Program-made: the position numbers and the translations under genes
In this document: piece by piece, positions 36,206-44,841 of the stretch
Layout of the letters: each line of letters opens with the position of its first letter
Position numbering within the stretch: position 1 is the first letter of the stretch
Notes under the pieces: generated by a model
Databases searched by the model: none
The model's input: the letters and a program-made list of their open reading frames with translations, nothing else
What the model was told of the DNA's origin: nothing
Source: Sphingobacteriia bacterium
GTDB lineage: Bacteria; Bacteroidota; Bacteroidia; B-17B0; Aurantibacillaceae
Assembly (NCBI GenBank): GCA_009927275.1
Contig: RFNG01000084.1
Span: 1 to 45,940, forward strand
Direction of reading: 5' to 3'
DNA length: 45,940 bases

Positions 36206-39200
36206 TTAATATCCTAAAGGCATGTTTTGAGAATTGTTGAGTGTGTCAGGGCTAACTAAAACTGCCGCGCGCCTCTCAAATGCTTTAGCTAAATCTGATT
36301 GGTTTTGAAAAGCCAATTGTACTAAGCCTTTTAATACATCTTCGCATTGCTGTATATCCCTACCAAAAGACATTTGATCTTCAATTGCTAAGGATTTATA
36401 AATCTTTAAATCATGCTCAAAAATATCAAATAAGGTTTTTGCCAATTGGTCCGCTTGAGTCTTGTCTCCTAAATTATACCAAGCTGCACAAACCGAATAC
36501 ATGGTAGCGTCAAATGGAATATGCGCATCAGGCATTTTTAACATACACAAATTCAGTATCTCACGGGCTTGTTTGATTTTACCAGATTGAATAAGGGCGT
36601 TGGCTAATGCCCCACATTGAAAACGCAAATTTCCAGTCATGCGGGCGCAGTTTTCATCCAGATTTACGCCTTTTAAGTCCATGCCTCCCCAACGAAATTT
36701 AGTTTTAATGTTTGTATACATTTTATCGGTAGCAATTCGTGCACCCGATTGATCATCGGGCTTACCCTTAATGGGCACAAATCGATAGGCTAAACCTTCA
36801 AGCTGAAAATACGATTTAAGTCCTACATACGCATCGTCGCCCGTGGTAGTTGCAAAATAAATGGGTCGTGACCAATCGCTATGCGCAATTAAATCTAAAA
36901 CCATGATGTCGTTTTTGGTAATATATCCCCGGTTTGCCAAACTGAATTCAATAACGCGTTCTATTTTAGACGTATCCTGAGTCGCCACAACATGATGTTT
37001 AATAACCTGTGCGCGGTTAACCGGTATTTGTAATAGGGGACTTGGTAATATATTTATTGGATCGCCCCCACCGGCATCGTATTTATAATTGGGATCATCG
37101 CTGGTTCCCAATTCAATGGCGGTTTTTAAGTTCATGGGCGTTTTATTTTGCCGGTCAATAACCATGTATGATAATTTTTCGGCTTCCAGTTTTTCTTCAG
37201 CAATTGTAAAAGGCACGGGCTTACTATCGTATGCCGCACGACGCATTTGACGTATATACCAATCGGTATTTAATAAACTCAAGTTAACCACACGTACATC
37301 GGTCCGAATACCTTCTACTTCTTGAACATACCATAAAGGAAACGTGTCATTATCGCCGTTTGTAAATAAAATTGCATTTGGTGCACAACTTTCCAAATAG
37401 TTAATAGCCATGTCACGTGCCATAGTGCGTTTTGAACGGTCGTGGTCATTCCAACCGTCTTTTGCCATTAAAGCGGGCGCCGTTAAACCTAAAACGGCTG
37501 CTACCGTAATACTTAAATTGCTGCTTATATATGTTTTAACAACATCAAAAATATACAGGGCACCAAAACCTATCCAAATGGCAAAGGCATAAAAACTACC
37601 TGTATAAGCATAATCACGTTCACGTGGCTGAAATGGCTGTTGATTTAAGTATATAACAATAGCTAATCCGGTGAAAAAAAACATACTTAAAACGATCCAA
37701 GCATCTTCACGTCGTTTTTTAAACTGTACCCACAGGCCTAATATTCCCAGTATTAAAGGAATTGCAAAAAAGGCATTGGTTGCAAAATTATAACGATCCC
37801 GATGTATGGGATTGGTAGTATCATAGCCCAATCGTGAATTATCCCAAAACGAAATACCGCTTATCCAGTTACCATCCATTGCATTATTTGTACTGCCCTG
37901 TATATCATTTTGACGGCCCGCAAAATTCCACATAAAATACCTCCAGTACATGTAATGCACCTGATATGAAAAAAAGTATTGCAAATTAGCCCACATATTG
38001 GGTATTTGAACCGATTCGGTTTCACCATTTGGATTATCAATAATTTTACTTTTACTCTTATGTTCCACATCAGCCCACATTTTATATCCTGCCACATGAT
38101 GCGACTGGTTGCTCCACATACGGGGAAAAACCGTGCAAAATTCTGGATCGTATTTTGGAATAGAATGTTTTCTGGAATCTAATACGCGGTATGATTTTGT
38201 TTTTTCATCACGTGTATAAACCGGATCACCATCACCAAACTGTTCTCTTGATAATGTTGGGGCATTGTAATAAGGTCCATATAAAAGCGGCCAATCACCA
38301 TATTGTTCACGTAATAAATACGAAAGCATATTGGGTGCATTTTCGGGGTCATTTTCATCCATGGGTGTATTGGCTGAGGACCGAATTACCAAAACAAAAA
38401 AAGTTGAGTATCCAATCAATAAAGTGGCTAGGCTTAAAAAAATGGCATTGAGTTGGCGCTTTTTAGACTTGTTTCGGTTTAAGGCCCACAACAATAAACC
38501 TAACATTAATGCGCGGGTAAAAAAACCAGTTTTTGAAGCTGCAGCTATAACAGCAATAACTGAAAAAACAATGCTGGTGTATAATGCACGTTTGTACCAT
38601 ACCGCAGCCTGACTGTCCTCAACACGGGTATACTGTATCCAAAATATTAAAACTATTACAAGCAGTATTATAAACGTAAATGTTCCGGCATTATATGGTA
38701 AATGCAAGTTGTTTATGAAAAAAATTTCATAATCGCTTATAAATTTTACCAGTTTAGGGATTAAAAGATTTTGAATACAGCCCAGTACCAATACCGAAAC
38801 AAGACCGGCCAAAATAAAGCCTTTCCAGGTAAATGATTGGTGTCTGAAATACACCACCAAGCCAATAGCCGGAATTACTAATAAATTAAGTAAGTGAACT
38901 CCAATTGACAAACCAATTAGGTAGGCAATTAAAATAATCCAACGCCATGAGGTTTGATTGTTTTGACGATCTTCTTCATCCCACTTTAGAATTGCCCAAA
39001 ACACCACGGCCGTAAAAAACGAAGACATTGCATAAACTTCCCCTTCTACAGCACTAAACCAAAATGAATCTGAAAATGTATAAGCTAAGGCCCCCACGGA
39101 ACCCGCTATCAGAACCATTATAGCATGTGTTGCTGAAAATGCAGCTTTACCAAAATACCTCCAGGCCATTCGGGTAATGGTCCAAAATAAAAATAATATG

Positions 39201-39475
39201 GTAAATGAACTGGCTAAAGCACTCATGATATTAATCATCATGGCAGCATACTGCGGGCTGCCACCCGCCAGTAAGGTAAAAAAGCGGCCCAAAATCAAAA
39301 AGAATGGTGCCCCCGGTGGGTGCCCAACCTCTAACTTATAGGCGCAGGCAATATATTCTCCGCAATCCCAAAAACTGGCTGTAGGCTCAATAGTTAAACA
39401 ATAGGTTATTGTAGCAATGGCCCAAACGAGCCAGCCTGTAATGTTGTTCCAAAATTTAAAATTGCTTGATGTCAT
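36206..39475 (-). CDS. DUF2723 membrane protein (GT-C glycosyltransferase-like)
   Basis: 1089 residues. The N-terminal half holds about 12 or more membrane segments with the family signature 'EPTASFWDCGEYIACAYKLEVGHPPGAP' in split form ('SFWDCGEYIA' and 'GHPPGAPFF'), an acidic first loop as in GT-C lipid-linked glycosyltransferases. A soluble region with 'LFTNGDNDTFPLWYVQEVE' and 'DVRVVNLSLLNTDWY' follows, and the C-terminal 150 residues look helical/TPR-like ('LANALIQSGKIKQAREIL'). Probably transfers a sugar from a lipid carrier at the periplasmic face; acceptor unknown. A TAACTTGC box sits 10 bases upstream of the ATG. It is divergent from hisS over a 98-bp spacer. Confidence 0.85.
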   Translation of the reverse strand: MTSSNFKFWNNITGWLVWAIATITYCLTIEPTASFWDCGEYIACAYKLEVGHPPGAPFFLILGRFFTLLAGGSPQYAAMMINIMSALASSFTILFLFWTITRMAWRYFGKAAFSATHAIMVLIAGSVGALAYTFSDSFWFSAVEGEVYAMSSFFTAVVFWAILKWDEEDRQNNQTSWRWIILIAYLIGLSIGVHLLNLLVIPAIGLVVYFRHQSFTWKGFILAGLVSVLVLGCIQNLLIPKLVKFISDYEIFFINNLHLPYNAGTFTFIILLVIVLIFWIQYTRVEDSQAAVWYKRALYTSIVFSVIAVIAAASKTGFFTRALMLGLLLWALNRNKSKKRQLNAIFLSLATLLIGYSTFFVLVIRSSANTPMDENDPENAPNMLSYLLREQYGDWPLLYGPYYNAPTLSREQFGDGDPVYTRDEKTKSYRVLDSRKHSIPKYDPEFCTVFPRMWSNQSHHVAGYKMWADVEHKSKSKIIDNPNGETESVQIPNMWANLQYFFSYQVHYMYWRYFMWNFAGRQNDIQGSTNNAMDGNWISGISFWDNSRLGYDTTNPIHRDRYNFATNAFFAIPLILGILGLWVQFKKRREDAWIVLSMFFFTGLAIVIYLNQQPFQPRERDYAYTGSFYAFAIWIGFGALYIFDVVKTYISSNLSITVAAVLGLTAPALMAKDGWNDHDRSKRTMARDMAINYLESCAPNAILFTNGDNDTFPLWYVQEVEGIRTDVRVVNLSLLNTDWYIRQMRRAAYDSKPVPFTIAEEKLEAEKLSYMVIDRQNKTPMNLKTAIELGTSDDPNYKYDAGGGDPINILPSPLLQIPVNRAQVIKHHVVATQDTSKIERVIEFSLANRGYITKNDIMVLDLIAHSDWSRPIYFATTTGDDAYVGLKSYFQLEGLAYRFVPIKGKPDDQSGARIATDKMYTNIKTKFRWGGMDLKGVNLDENCARMTGNLRFQCGALANALIQSGKIKQAREILNLCMLKMPDAHIPFDATMYSVCAAWYNLGDKTQADQLAKTLFDIFEHDLKIYKSLAIEDQMSFGRDIQQCEDVLKGLVQLAFQNQSDLAKAFERRAAVLVSPDTLNNSQNMPLGY

Positions 39476-39557
39476 GCGATGACCTGCAAGTTACCAATTT
39501 ATAGGTTATGTAAAAAACCCCATTATGCATAAAAACCGTTAACATCGTTAAGTTGTT

Positions 39558-39565
39558 TACCTTTG
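39558..39565 (+). promoter_or_regulatory. Likely -7 promoter box of hisS
   Basis: TACCTTTG matches TAnnTTTG and ends 8 bases before the hisS ATG at 39574. No clear -33 TTG at the usual distance. A short or absent leader is implied. Confidence 0.4.
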
Positions 39566-39573
39566 TATTTAGA

Positions 39574-40943
39574 ATGAAAATTCAAGCTCCACGTGGTATG
39601 CGTGATTTTACGCCCGCTTTGCTTCGAAAACGCAATTATGTAATTGATATTTTAAAGCAGCAGTTTACGCATTATGGGTTTTTACCCATAGAAACCCCAG
39701 CAATGGAATTGTTAAGCAGTTTAACCGGCAAATACGGCGATGAAGGCGATCAGCTGATGTTTAAGGTTTTAAACAGCCGCATACATGAGCAAAAAGATGC
39801 TGCTGCTATTCAGGCTGCACTGCTAACGCTAGCCACCAGCGGAAAAGACAGTACACTTATAACCGAGCGTGCATTACGCTACGATTTAACCGTTCCGTTT
39901 GCACGCTTTGTTGCCAGCCATCAGCACGAATTGCAGTTTCCATTTAGGCGTTATCAAATACAACCTGTTTGGCGTGCCGACAGACCGCAAAAAGGCCGCT
40001 ATCGTGAATTTTGGCAGTGCGATATTGATAGTATTGGGGCTAAATCACTTTTAAACGAATGTGAGGTTTTACAATTATGCGATGCGGTTTTGAACGCTTA
40101 AAATTACCCGTTACGCTTTACATCAATCATCGGCAATTTTTAAACGGTTTGGCCGAAGCCTTTAATATTAGTCACCGGTTTAACGAATTTATAACATTGT
40201 TGGATGCTTTAGACAAATCCAGTATTTCACAATTAGAAAGTGAAATTACAGCATTGGGATTACGTTCTGAACAAGTTAAATATATTGAACAGCTGCAATT
40301 TGAAATGTCCATAAACGATTCCTTGCCTTTTAATAATGCCACCTTGGAACGTACACGTGCCGAACTGCAGCAGGTTATTTCAAATGTAAACCCCCAATGG
40401 ATTACCCTGCAATGGATGCCCGTTTTAGCTCGTGGCTTACATTATTACACCGGCTGTATATTTGAAGCTAAACCGCAATCCGGCGTCCTGCAAAACAGTA
40501 TTTTGGGAGGCGGCAGATACGATAATTTAGGCGCCCTATTTGGATTGCATGAATTAAGCGGTGTGGGTTTATCTTTTGGACTGGACCGAATATGTGATGT
40601 TTTAGAAGACTTACAACTTTACCCAACTACAGAACTTCAGATTTCAACATCGCGTGTTTTATTTACCCATTTTACTGAAGCGCAACAATGGTACGCCCTA
40701 AATTTGGCTCGTAATTTTAGACAGCATGGTATTGCCTGTGAGGTATATGCCGAAACCGGACGTAAAATAGGTAAACAATTTGATTTTGCTCAAAAACTTG
40801 GCATCCCCTGGGTTTGTGTAATTGGAGAAGACGAATTGCAGTCGGGGCTCCTTACTGTTAAATCTATGGCTGATGGCGTTCAAACCCAGTTAACACCAGA
40901 TGCTTTAATGCACAAATTGCAAAACGAATATGGCAGTTTTTAA
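39574..40943 (+). pseudogene. hisS: Histidyl-tRNA synthetase, split by a -1 frameshift as given
   Basis: Two overlapping frames together make a complete HisRS of about 456 residues. Part 1 (39574-40101) has 'APRGMRDFTP', motif 1, 'RALRYDLTVPFARFVA' and motif 2 'YQIQPVWRADRPQKGRYREFWQCD', and stops at TAA 40099-40101 after 'CDAVLNA'. Part 2 (open from 40065, ATG at 40077) continues 'LKLPVTLYINHRQFL', then histidine-A motif 'RGLHYYTGCIFEA', motif 3 'GVGLSFGLDRI' and the anticodon-binding domain. Adding one T at about 40098 (CTT to CTTT) gives '...LNALKLPVTLY...' with no other change. The ATP site is split between the halves, so neither part alone could work. Since hisS is essential, a sequencing or assembly error or a second copy elsewhere is more likely than true loss. 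Start: ATG at 39574; seven codons further upstream would cover the promoter box. Confidence 0.93.
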
Positions 40944-42411
40944 AATTAATACTACGCAAGCGATACGTATTGAAGACTTAAGCCCCTTGCTTTTGGAAGA
41001 ATCACATGAGATTTATTTTGATGACCTTTCGGCTTTAATACAATGCCGAAGCTATTTAGATACAGATCCCGATATAACATCTAATGCTGTTTATGGTATT
41101 AATACCGGATTTGGCTCCTTATGTCAAATTCAAATTCCCTATCAAGATTTGGAATCTCTGCAATACAACTTAATTCGTAGTCATGCCTGTGGAATGGGCG
41201 CCGCACTTCCAACGGCGCTTGTGCGTTTAATGATCTATTTAAAAATTCGTTCGTTATGCTATGGGTACAGTGGCGTTCAAGAGGCTACTGTAAAATTACT
41301 GGCTGCATTTTTAAAGCATGAAATATACCCGGTAGTATATGAAAAGGGTTCATTGGGAGCGAGTGGTGATCTTGCCCCCTTAGCACATTTATGCCTGCCC
41401 TTAATTGGTGAAGGGCACGTTAATTATAAAGGCAACATACTGGAGGGTGCTGATGCCCTAAAGCGTTTTGGTTTACAGGCTGTTAGGCTTAAAAGCAAAG
41501 AGGGTTTGGCATTACTTAACGGCACACAGTTTATGAGTGCGCTTGCTGTTTTTGGTTGTCTTAGCGCCAAATCGTTGTTTAATTCGGCTAATACCTGTGG
41601 TGCATTGGCTTTGGATGTGTTTTTTGGACACCTTTCGCCTTTTGATGCCGATTTGCATGAGCTGCGTCCCCATCCCGGTGCTGTTGCTGTAGCTAAAAAA
41701 ATTTCAGGGCTTTTACAAGAAAGTGATTTGCAAAAAAAAGAAAGACCTCATGTACAGGACCCCTACTCGTTTCGATGTATGCCCCAAGTACACGGTGCAT
41801 CTTGGGACGCTATTAGTCATGTTTGTGATATTGTAAACCGAGAAATAAATGCTGTAACCGATAATCCGGTGGTATTTTTTAAATCTCATAAAATTTTAAG
41901 TGGCGGCCATTTTCATGGGCAAAGTTTAGCCTTGGGCATGGACTATTTGGCTATAGCATTAGCAGAATTTGCTAACATTTCTGAGCGTCGTACCTATTTG
42001 TTAATCTCGGGCCAACGTCAATTGCCACCCTATTTAATTCAAACTGCCGGATTGCACTCTGGATTTATGATAGCCCAGTATACTGCTGCAAGTATGGTGA
42101 GTCAAAACAAGCAATTATGTACCCCGGCTAGCGTTGACAGCATCGTTAGCAGTAATGGACAAGAAGATCATGTAAGCATGGGTGCTAATGCTGCTACAAA
42201 AATGTTAAAGGTTTTAGAAAATTCACAATTTGTTTTAGGTATTGAATGGCTTTGTGCCTGTCAGGCTTTAGATTTAAGGCGCCCTGTTCAAACTGCTCCG
42301 CCATTGGAAGTATTGCATTCTGCATTTCGTAAGCAGGTACCGGTTATAGCCTCCGACACGGTTTTATCAGACTATATGAAACTAGCCAGTCAATTTATTC
42401 AACATTTGTGA
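40930..42411 (+). CDS. hutH: Histidine ammonia-lyase
   Basis: Deaminates L-histidine to urocanate and ammonia. 493 residues. The MIO prosthetic group forms from A144-S145-G146 ('GSLGASGDLAPLAHL'). Other family sites: Y55 in 'VYGINTGFGSL', H85 in 'LIRSHACGMG', 'LLNGTQFMSAL', 'VTDNPVVF' and 'NGQEDHVSMGANAATK'. The SH at 84-85 and the QEDHVSM segment fit histidine rather than tyrosine or phenylalanine lyases, which typically differ at both places. It overlaps the end of hisS by 14 bp and the next gene by 4 bp (GTGA). The rest of the hut pathway is not in the window. Confidence 0.92.
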   Translation: MAVFKINTTQAIRIEDLSPLLLEESHEIYFDDLSALIQCRSYLDTDPDITSNAVYGINTGFGSLCQIQIPYQDLESLQYNLIRSHACGMGAALPTALVRLMIYLKIRSLCYGYSGVQEATVKLLAAFLKHEIYPVVYEKGSLGASGDLAPLAHLCLPLIGEGHVNYKGNILEGADALKRFGLQAVRLKSKEGLALLNGTQFMSALAVFGCLSAKSLFNSANTCGALALDVFFGHLSPFDADLHELRPHPGAVAVAKKISGLLQESDLQKKERPHVQDPYSFRCMPQVHGASWDAISHVCDIVNREINAVTDNPVVFFKSHKILSGGHFHGQSLALGMDYLAIALAEFANISERRTYLLISGQRQLPPYLIQTAGLHSGFMIAQYTAASMVSQNKQLCTPASVDSIVSSNGQEDHVSMGANAATKMLKVLENSQFVLGIEWLCACQALDLRRPVQTAPPLEVLHSAFRKQVPVIASDTVLSDYMKLASQFIQHL

Positions 42412-42983
42412 TTCGGGTTTTGGCTCTCATACTAGGGTGTTACAGTACTTTTATTACCGCTTGCGAATGTCCGCCCAAGGTTTTGAATATTGATTTACTA
42501 AAAAGCTACGATATAATTTTTAAGGGAAAAATAATTGCAGTTAAAAATAAACCCGGTGCATATAAAGAAGCGGTTTTTGAAGTTTCTGATTTGTTTAAAG
42601 GTTTAAGTTCGCATCATGTAAAAGTTTTGATTGATACCGTATCAGACTGCTCAAAACCCGTATTAAGGGGACAAATATGGCTCATATACAGTAATTACAA
42701 ACAATGGCAGCGCCCCCTTTTAAATTGGTGTAGCAGAAGCCGAAAATGGTTTGAAAATGAAAACGAAGATTTTTATGCCTTTGCCAATGGCATAAGCTTT
42801 GAAGATGAAATTACATTTTTAAAATCCAAATTGGGACGTCAACGCATAATTTCTTCTACCGAAGCTGAAAATACCGGCGAGCGAAATGTTTTACCAAAAC
42901 CCTATATGTTACTAATTTTAATTGGCATTTCAAGTGTGGGTTTAATACTTTTAAATGTTGTACTAAAACGCTTTTTAAAATGA
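42408..42983 (+). CDS. Membrane-anchored protein with TIMP/netrin-like N-terminal domain
   Basis: 191 residues. The GTG start overlaps the hutH stop (GTGA). A signal peptide runs to about 'FITACECPP', and the mature protein would begin with a Cys-x-Cys, as in TIMP/NTR (OB-fold) domains: 'CECPPKV', 'YDIIFKGKIIAVK', 'VFEVSDLFKGL', 'SDCSKPVLRGQIWLIYS'. A C-terminal membrane segment ('MLLILIGISSVGLILLNVV') is followed by a short basic tail. The TIMP-like reading is by motif only; function is unknown. It overlaps the next gene by 4 bp. Confidence 0.65.
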   Translation: MIRVLALILGCYSTFITACECPPKVLNIDLLKSYDIIFKGKIIAVKNKPGAYKEAVFEVSDLFKGLSSHHVKVLIDTVSDCSKPVLRGQIWLIYSNYKQWQRPLLNWCSRSRKWFENENEDFYAFANGISFEDEITFLKSKLGRQRIISSTEAENTGERNVLPKPYMLLILIGISSVGLILLNVVLKRFLK

Positions 42984-43504
42984 ATGCAATGTCTGATTCA
43001 GATGCTTTTAAAATTGAACCGCCTAAGCACGGTGATGTGTTTAAAATTATTGCCATACTTAGTTTATGTTGGAGCGGCTTGATGTTTTTAGGTGCATTGC
43101 CCGGTGCCTTATCAAATCCCAGTGCAAATGAAACGCGTGAAGCAATTGCACAAATGCAGCAACTTAACCCGAAGTGGGCTGAATGGCTTTATATGTATAA
43201 TGAAGCGCAAAGTCCGGCTTTTAAAAATTTGTATGCGTGGATAAACGTATTAAGTGCAGGTTTAAGCTTTACCGGTGTGCTGTTACTATGGCGTTTTAGG
43301 ATATACGGTTTATGGATTTATACTGCGGGCGAATTACTTCCATATACTTTGTTTTTAAACTCTCATTTAATTACGGGCTTACAAACTATTGGAGATTCAG
43401 GTAACGGCGCTTTGTTTTTTGCAATGCTGAGTATGCTGGTTTGCGATAGTATTTTTGTGTTTTTATTTAGAAAACATGTTTTGGCTGCTATTCATAATTC
43501 ATAA
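42980..43504 (+). CDS. Small multi-pass membrane protein, unknown function
   Basis: 174 residues with four likely membrane segments (about 25-45, 84-103, 107-127 and 143-165) and a polar N-terminus. The loop between the first two segments is hydrophilic ('NPSANETREAIAQMQQLNP'). No family recognised. The ATG overlaps the stop of the TIMP-like gene (ATGA), so the two are probably made together. It ends the hisS-hutH run and is followed by a 313-bp spacer. Confidence 0.65.
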   Translation: MNAMSDSDAFKIEPPKHGDVFKIIAILSLCWSGLMFLGALPGALSNPSANETREAIAQMQQLNPKWAEWLYMYNEAQSPAFKNLYAWINVLSAGLSFTGVLLLWRFRIYGLWIYTAGELLPYTLFLNSHLITGLQTIGDSGNGALFFAMLSMLVCDSIFVFLFRKHVLAAIHNS

Positions 43505-43643
43505 GCTTTAATTAACGTAATTTTAATAGTGCCCTTAAATTTATTTTAAATTTCTTTAGTAATGTTGTAATGTACAAGACAAAACCTAATATCAGGTACC
43601 GACAATTTACCACAAAGGCCAATTGGAATACGGGAACGGTTTT

Positions 43644-43667
43644 AAGCCTCAGTTGAGGCTTTTTTAT
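43644..43667 (+). terminator. Rho-independent terminator before galE
   Basis: AAGCCTC-AGTT-GAGGCTT followed by TTTTA: 7-bp stem, 4-base loop and T-run. It lies 139 bp after the last upstream stop codon and 150 bp before galE, separating the hisS-hutH unit from galE-gap. Confidence 0.85.
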
Positions 43668-43670
43668 TTA

Positions 43671-43702
43671 GATTCAAAAATCATTTTGAATCATTTTGAA
43701 TC
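43671..43702. repeat. Inverted repeat with duplicated right arm
   Basis: GATTCAAAA at 43671-43679 pairs perfectly with TTTTGAATC at 43684-43692, and again with a second copy at 43694-43702 because the 10-base unit TCATTTTGAA is present twice in a row (43681-43700). Two mutually exclusive hairpins are possible. A further imperfect palindrome (AATTTCG-TTAT-CGAATT) follows at about 43750-43766. Confidence 0.6.
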
Positions 43703-43805
43703 GAAGTTTTATTCTACTATGATTATCACATATTTTTGATTTTGAGGTGAATTTCGTTATCGAATTAACAGTAATAAATTCATCCTTTCATTTTTGATTA
43801 TGTTG

Positions 43806-43813
43806 TAACTTTG
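43806..43813 (+). promoter_or_regulatory. Likely -7 promoter box of galE-gap
   Basis: TAACTTTG matches TAnnTTTG and ends 4 bases before the galE ATG at 43818, implying a transcript that starts at or beside the start codon. The -33 TTG is not evident at the normal distance. Confidence 0.45.
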
Positions 43814-43817
43814 TTAA

Positions 43818-44840
43818 ATGCGTATTCTTGTTACTGGAGCTGCCGGTTATATTGGTTCACATACCATTACACTGTTACTTAAAAATAAAAATGTAGAAGT
43901 TGTAGCGCTTGATAATTATTCAAATTCAAGTGCAGATGCTTATTCCCGTGTAAAAGCTATTTGCGGCAAAATGCCCATTATTATAAACCGTGATTTAAGC
44001 GATGCGGCTGGCTTAATTGATGTAATTACTCAACATGGCCCCTATGACGGTATTATTCATTTTGCAGCATTAAAATCGGTGCCTGATAGCGTAAAAAATC
44101 CAGTACATTATTATCACAATAACGTTTCGGGTTTACTGAATATTTTAGCGTATGCACAAAGCCTTGCAAACGTTCCATTTATTTTTTCATCCTCCTGCTC
44201 TGTATACGGAAATAGCAGCTCGTTGCCTGTTACCGAATTAAGTCCGGTATTGCCTGCAGAAAGTCCCTATGCACATACTAAACAAATTGGTGAGGAAATT
44301 ATTAAAAATGTTTGCGCTACGCATAAACACTTTAAGGCTGTTATATTAAGATATTTTAATCCGGTTGGTGCCGATCCAAGTGGTCTTAATGGTGAATGGC
44401 CAATGCAAAAACCTACAAATTTATTACCTATAATTACTCAAACGGCCATTGGTAAAAATCAACTTACGGTGCATGGTAGCGATTACCCTACGCGCGATGG
44501 CACCTGTATACGTGATTATGTACATGTATACGATATTGCACAAGCACATATACAGGCCATAGAGTACATAATGCAGCATGTTCATGTGCCAACCCCTGCA
44601 TTATTTAATTTAGGTTCAGGTACCGGTACAACCGTCTTAGAGGCCATACAGGCATTTGAAAAGGTAAGTCAAAAAAAACTTAATTACAGCTTGGGTCCTC
44701 GTAGGGCGGGTGATGTAATTGAAATTTATGCCAACAATGATAAAGCCCAGAACTTATTAAACTGGCAACCACAATATACACTTGAAGAAATGATGCAAAG
44801 CGCATGGAAATGGCAACAACATTTAGCTAACTATCATTAA
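43818..44840 (+). CDS. galE: UDP-glucose 4-epimerase
   Basis: 340 residues, extended SDR enzyme interconverting UDP-glucose and UDP-galactose for surface polysaccharides or galactose use. Seen: NAD-binding 'MRILVTGAAGYIGSHT', 'VVALDNYSNSS', 'DGIIHFAALKSVPDSV', 'FIFSSSCSVYGN', catalytic 'ESPYAHTKQIGE' (Y-x3-K), 'ILRYFNPVGADPSG', 'RDGTCIRDYVHVYDIA' and 'FNLGSGTGTTVLE'. It is followed by gap after 1 bp, so the two are co-transcribed. Confidence 0.95.
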   Translation: MRILVTGAAGYIGSHTITLLLKNKNVEVVALDNYSNSSADAYSRVKAICGKMPIIINRDLSDAAGLIDVITQHGPYDGIIHFAALKSVPDSVKNPVHYYHNNVSGLLNILAYAQSLANVPFIFSSSCSVYGNSSSLPVTELSPVLPAESPYAHTKQIGEEIIKNVCATHKHFKAVILRYFNPVGADPSGLNGEWPMQKPTNLLPIITQTAIGKNQLTVHGSDYPTRDGTCIRDYVHVYDIAQAHIQAIEYIMQHVHVPTPALFNLGSGTGTTVLEAIQAFEKVSQKKLNYSLGPRRAGDVIEIYANNDKAQNLLNWQPQYTLEEMMQSAWKWQQHLANYH

Positions 44841-44841
44841 T

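Larger units (their letters stand above)
43505..43817 (+). ncRNA. 313-bp spacer with terminator and possible small RNA
   Basis: No open frame of note. The first 140 bases after the preceding stop include a less AT-rich block (about 43570-43667) with small inverted repeats (ACCT/AGGT around 43588-43598; CCAATTGG at 43619-43626) that ends in a strong intrinsic terminator. This could be a long 3' UTR or an independent small RNA; no clear promoter for it was found and it does not match an RNA family I know. Downstream are an inverted/tandem repeat and the galE promoter, listed separately. Confidence 0.25.

Noticed and set aside
40065-40101. Programmed -1 ribosomal frameshift in hisS
   Set aside because: No X XXY YYZ slippery heptamer in the possible interval, no obvious downstream stem, and no known use of frameshifting in HisRS.
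40077-40943. Second half of hisS as an independent gene (e.g. HisZ-like)
   Set aside because: It holds the histidine-A motif, motif 3 and anticodon domain continuing exactly from the first half; it is not a stand-alone paralogue.
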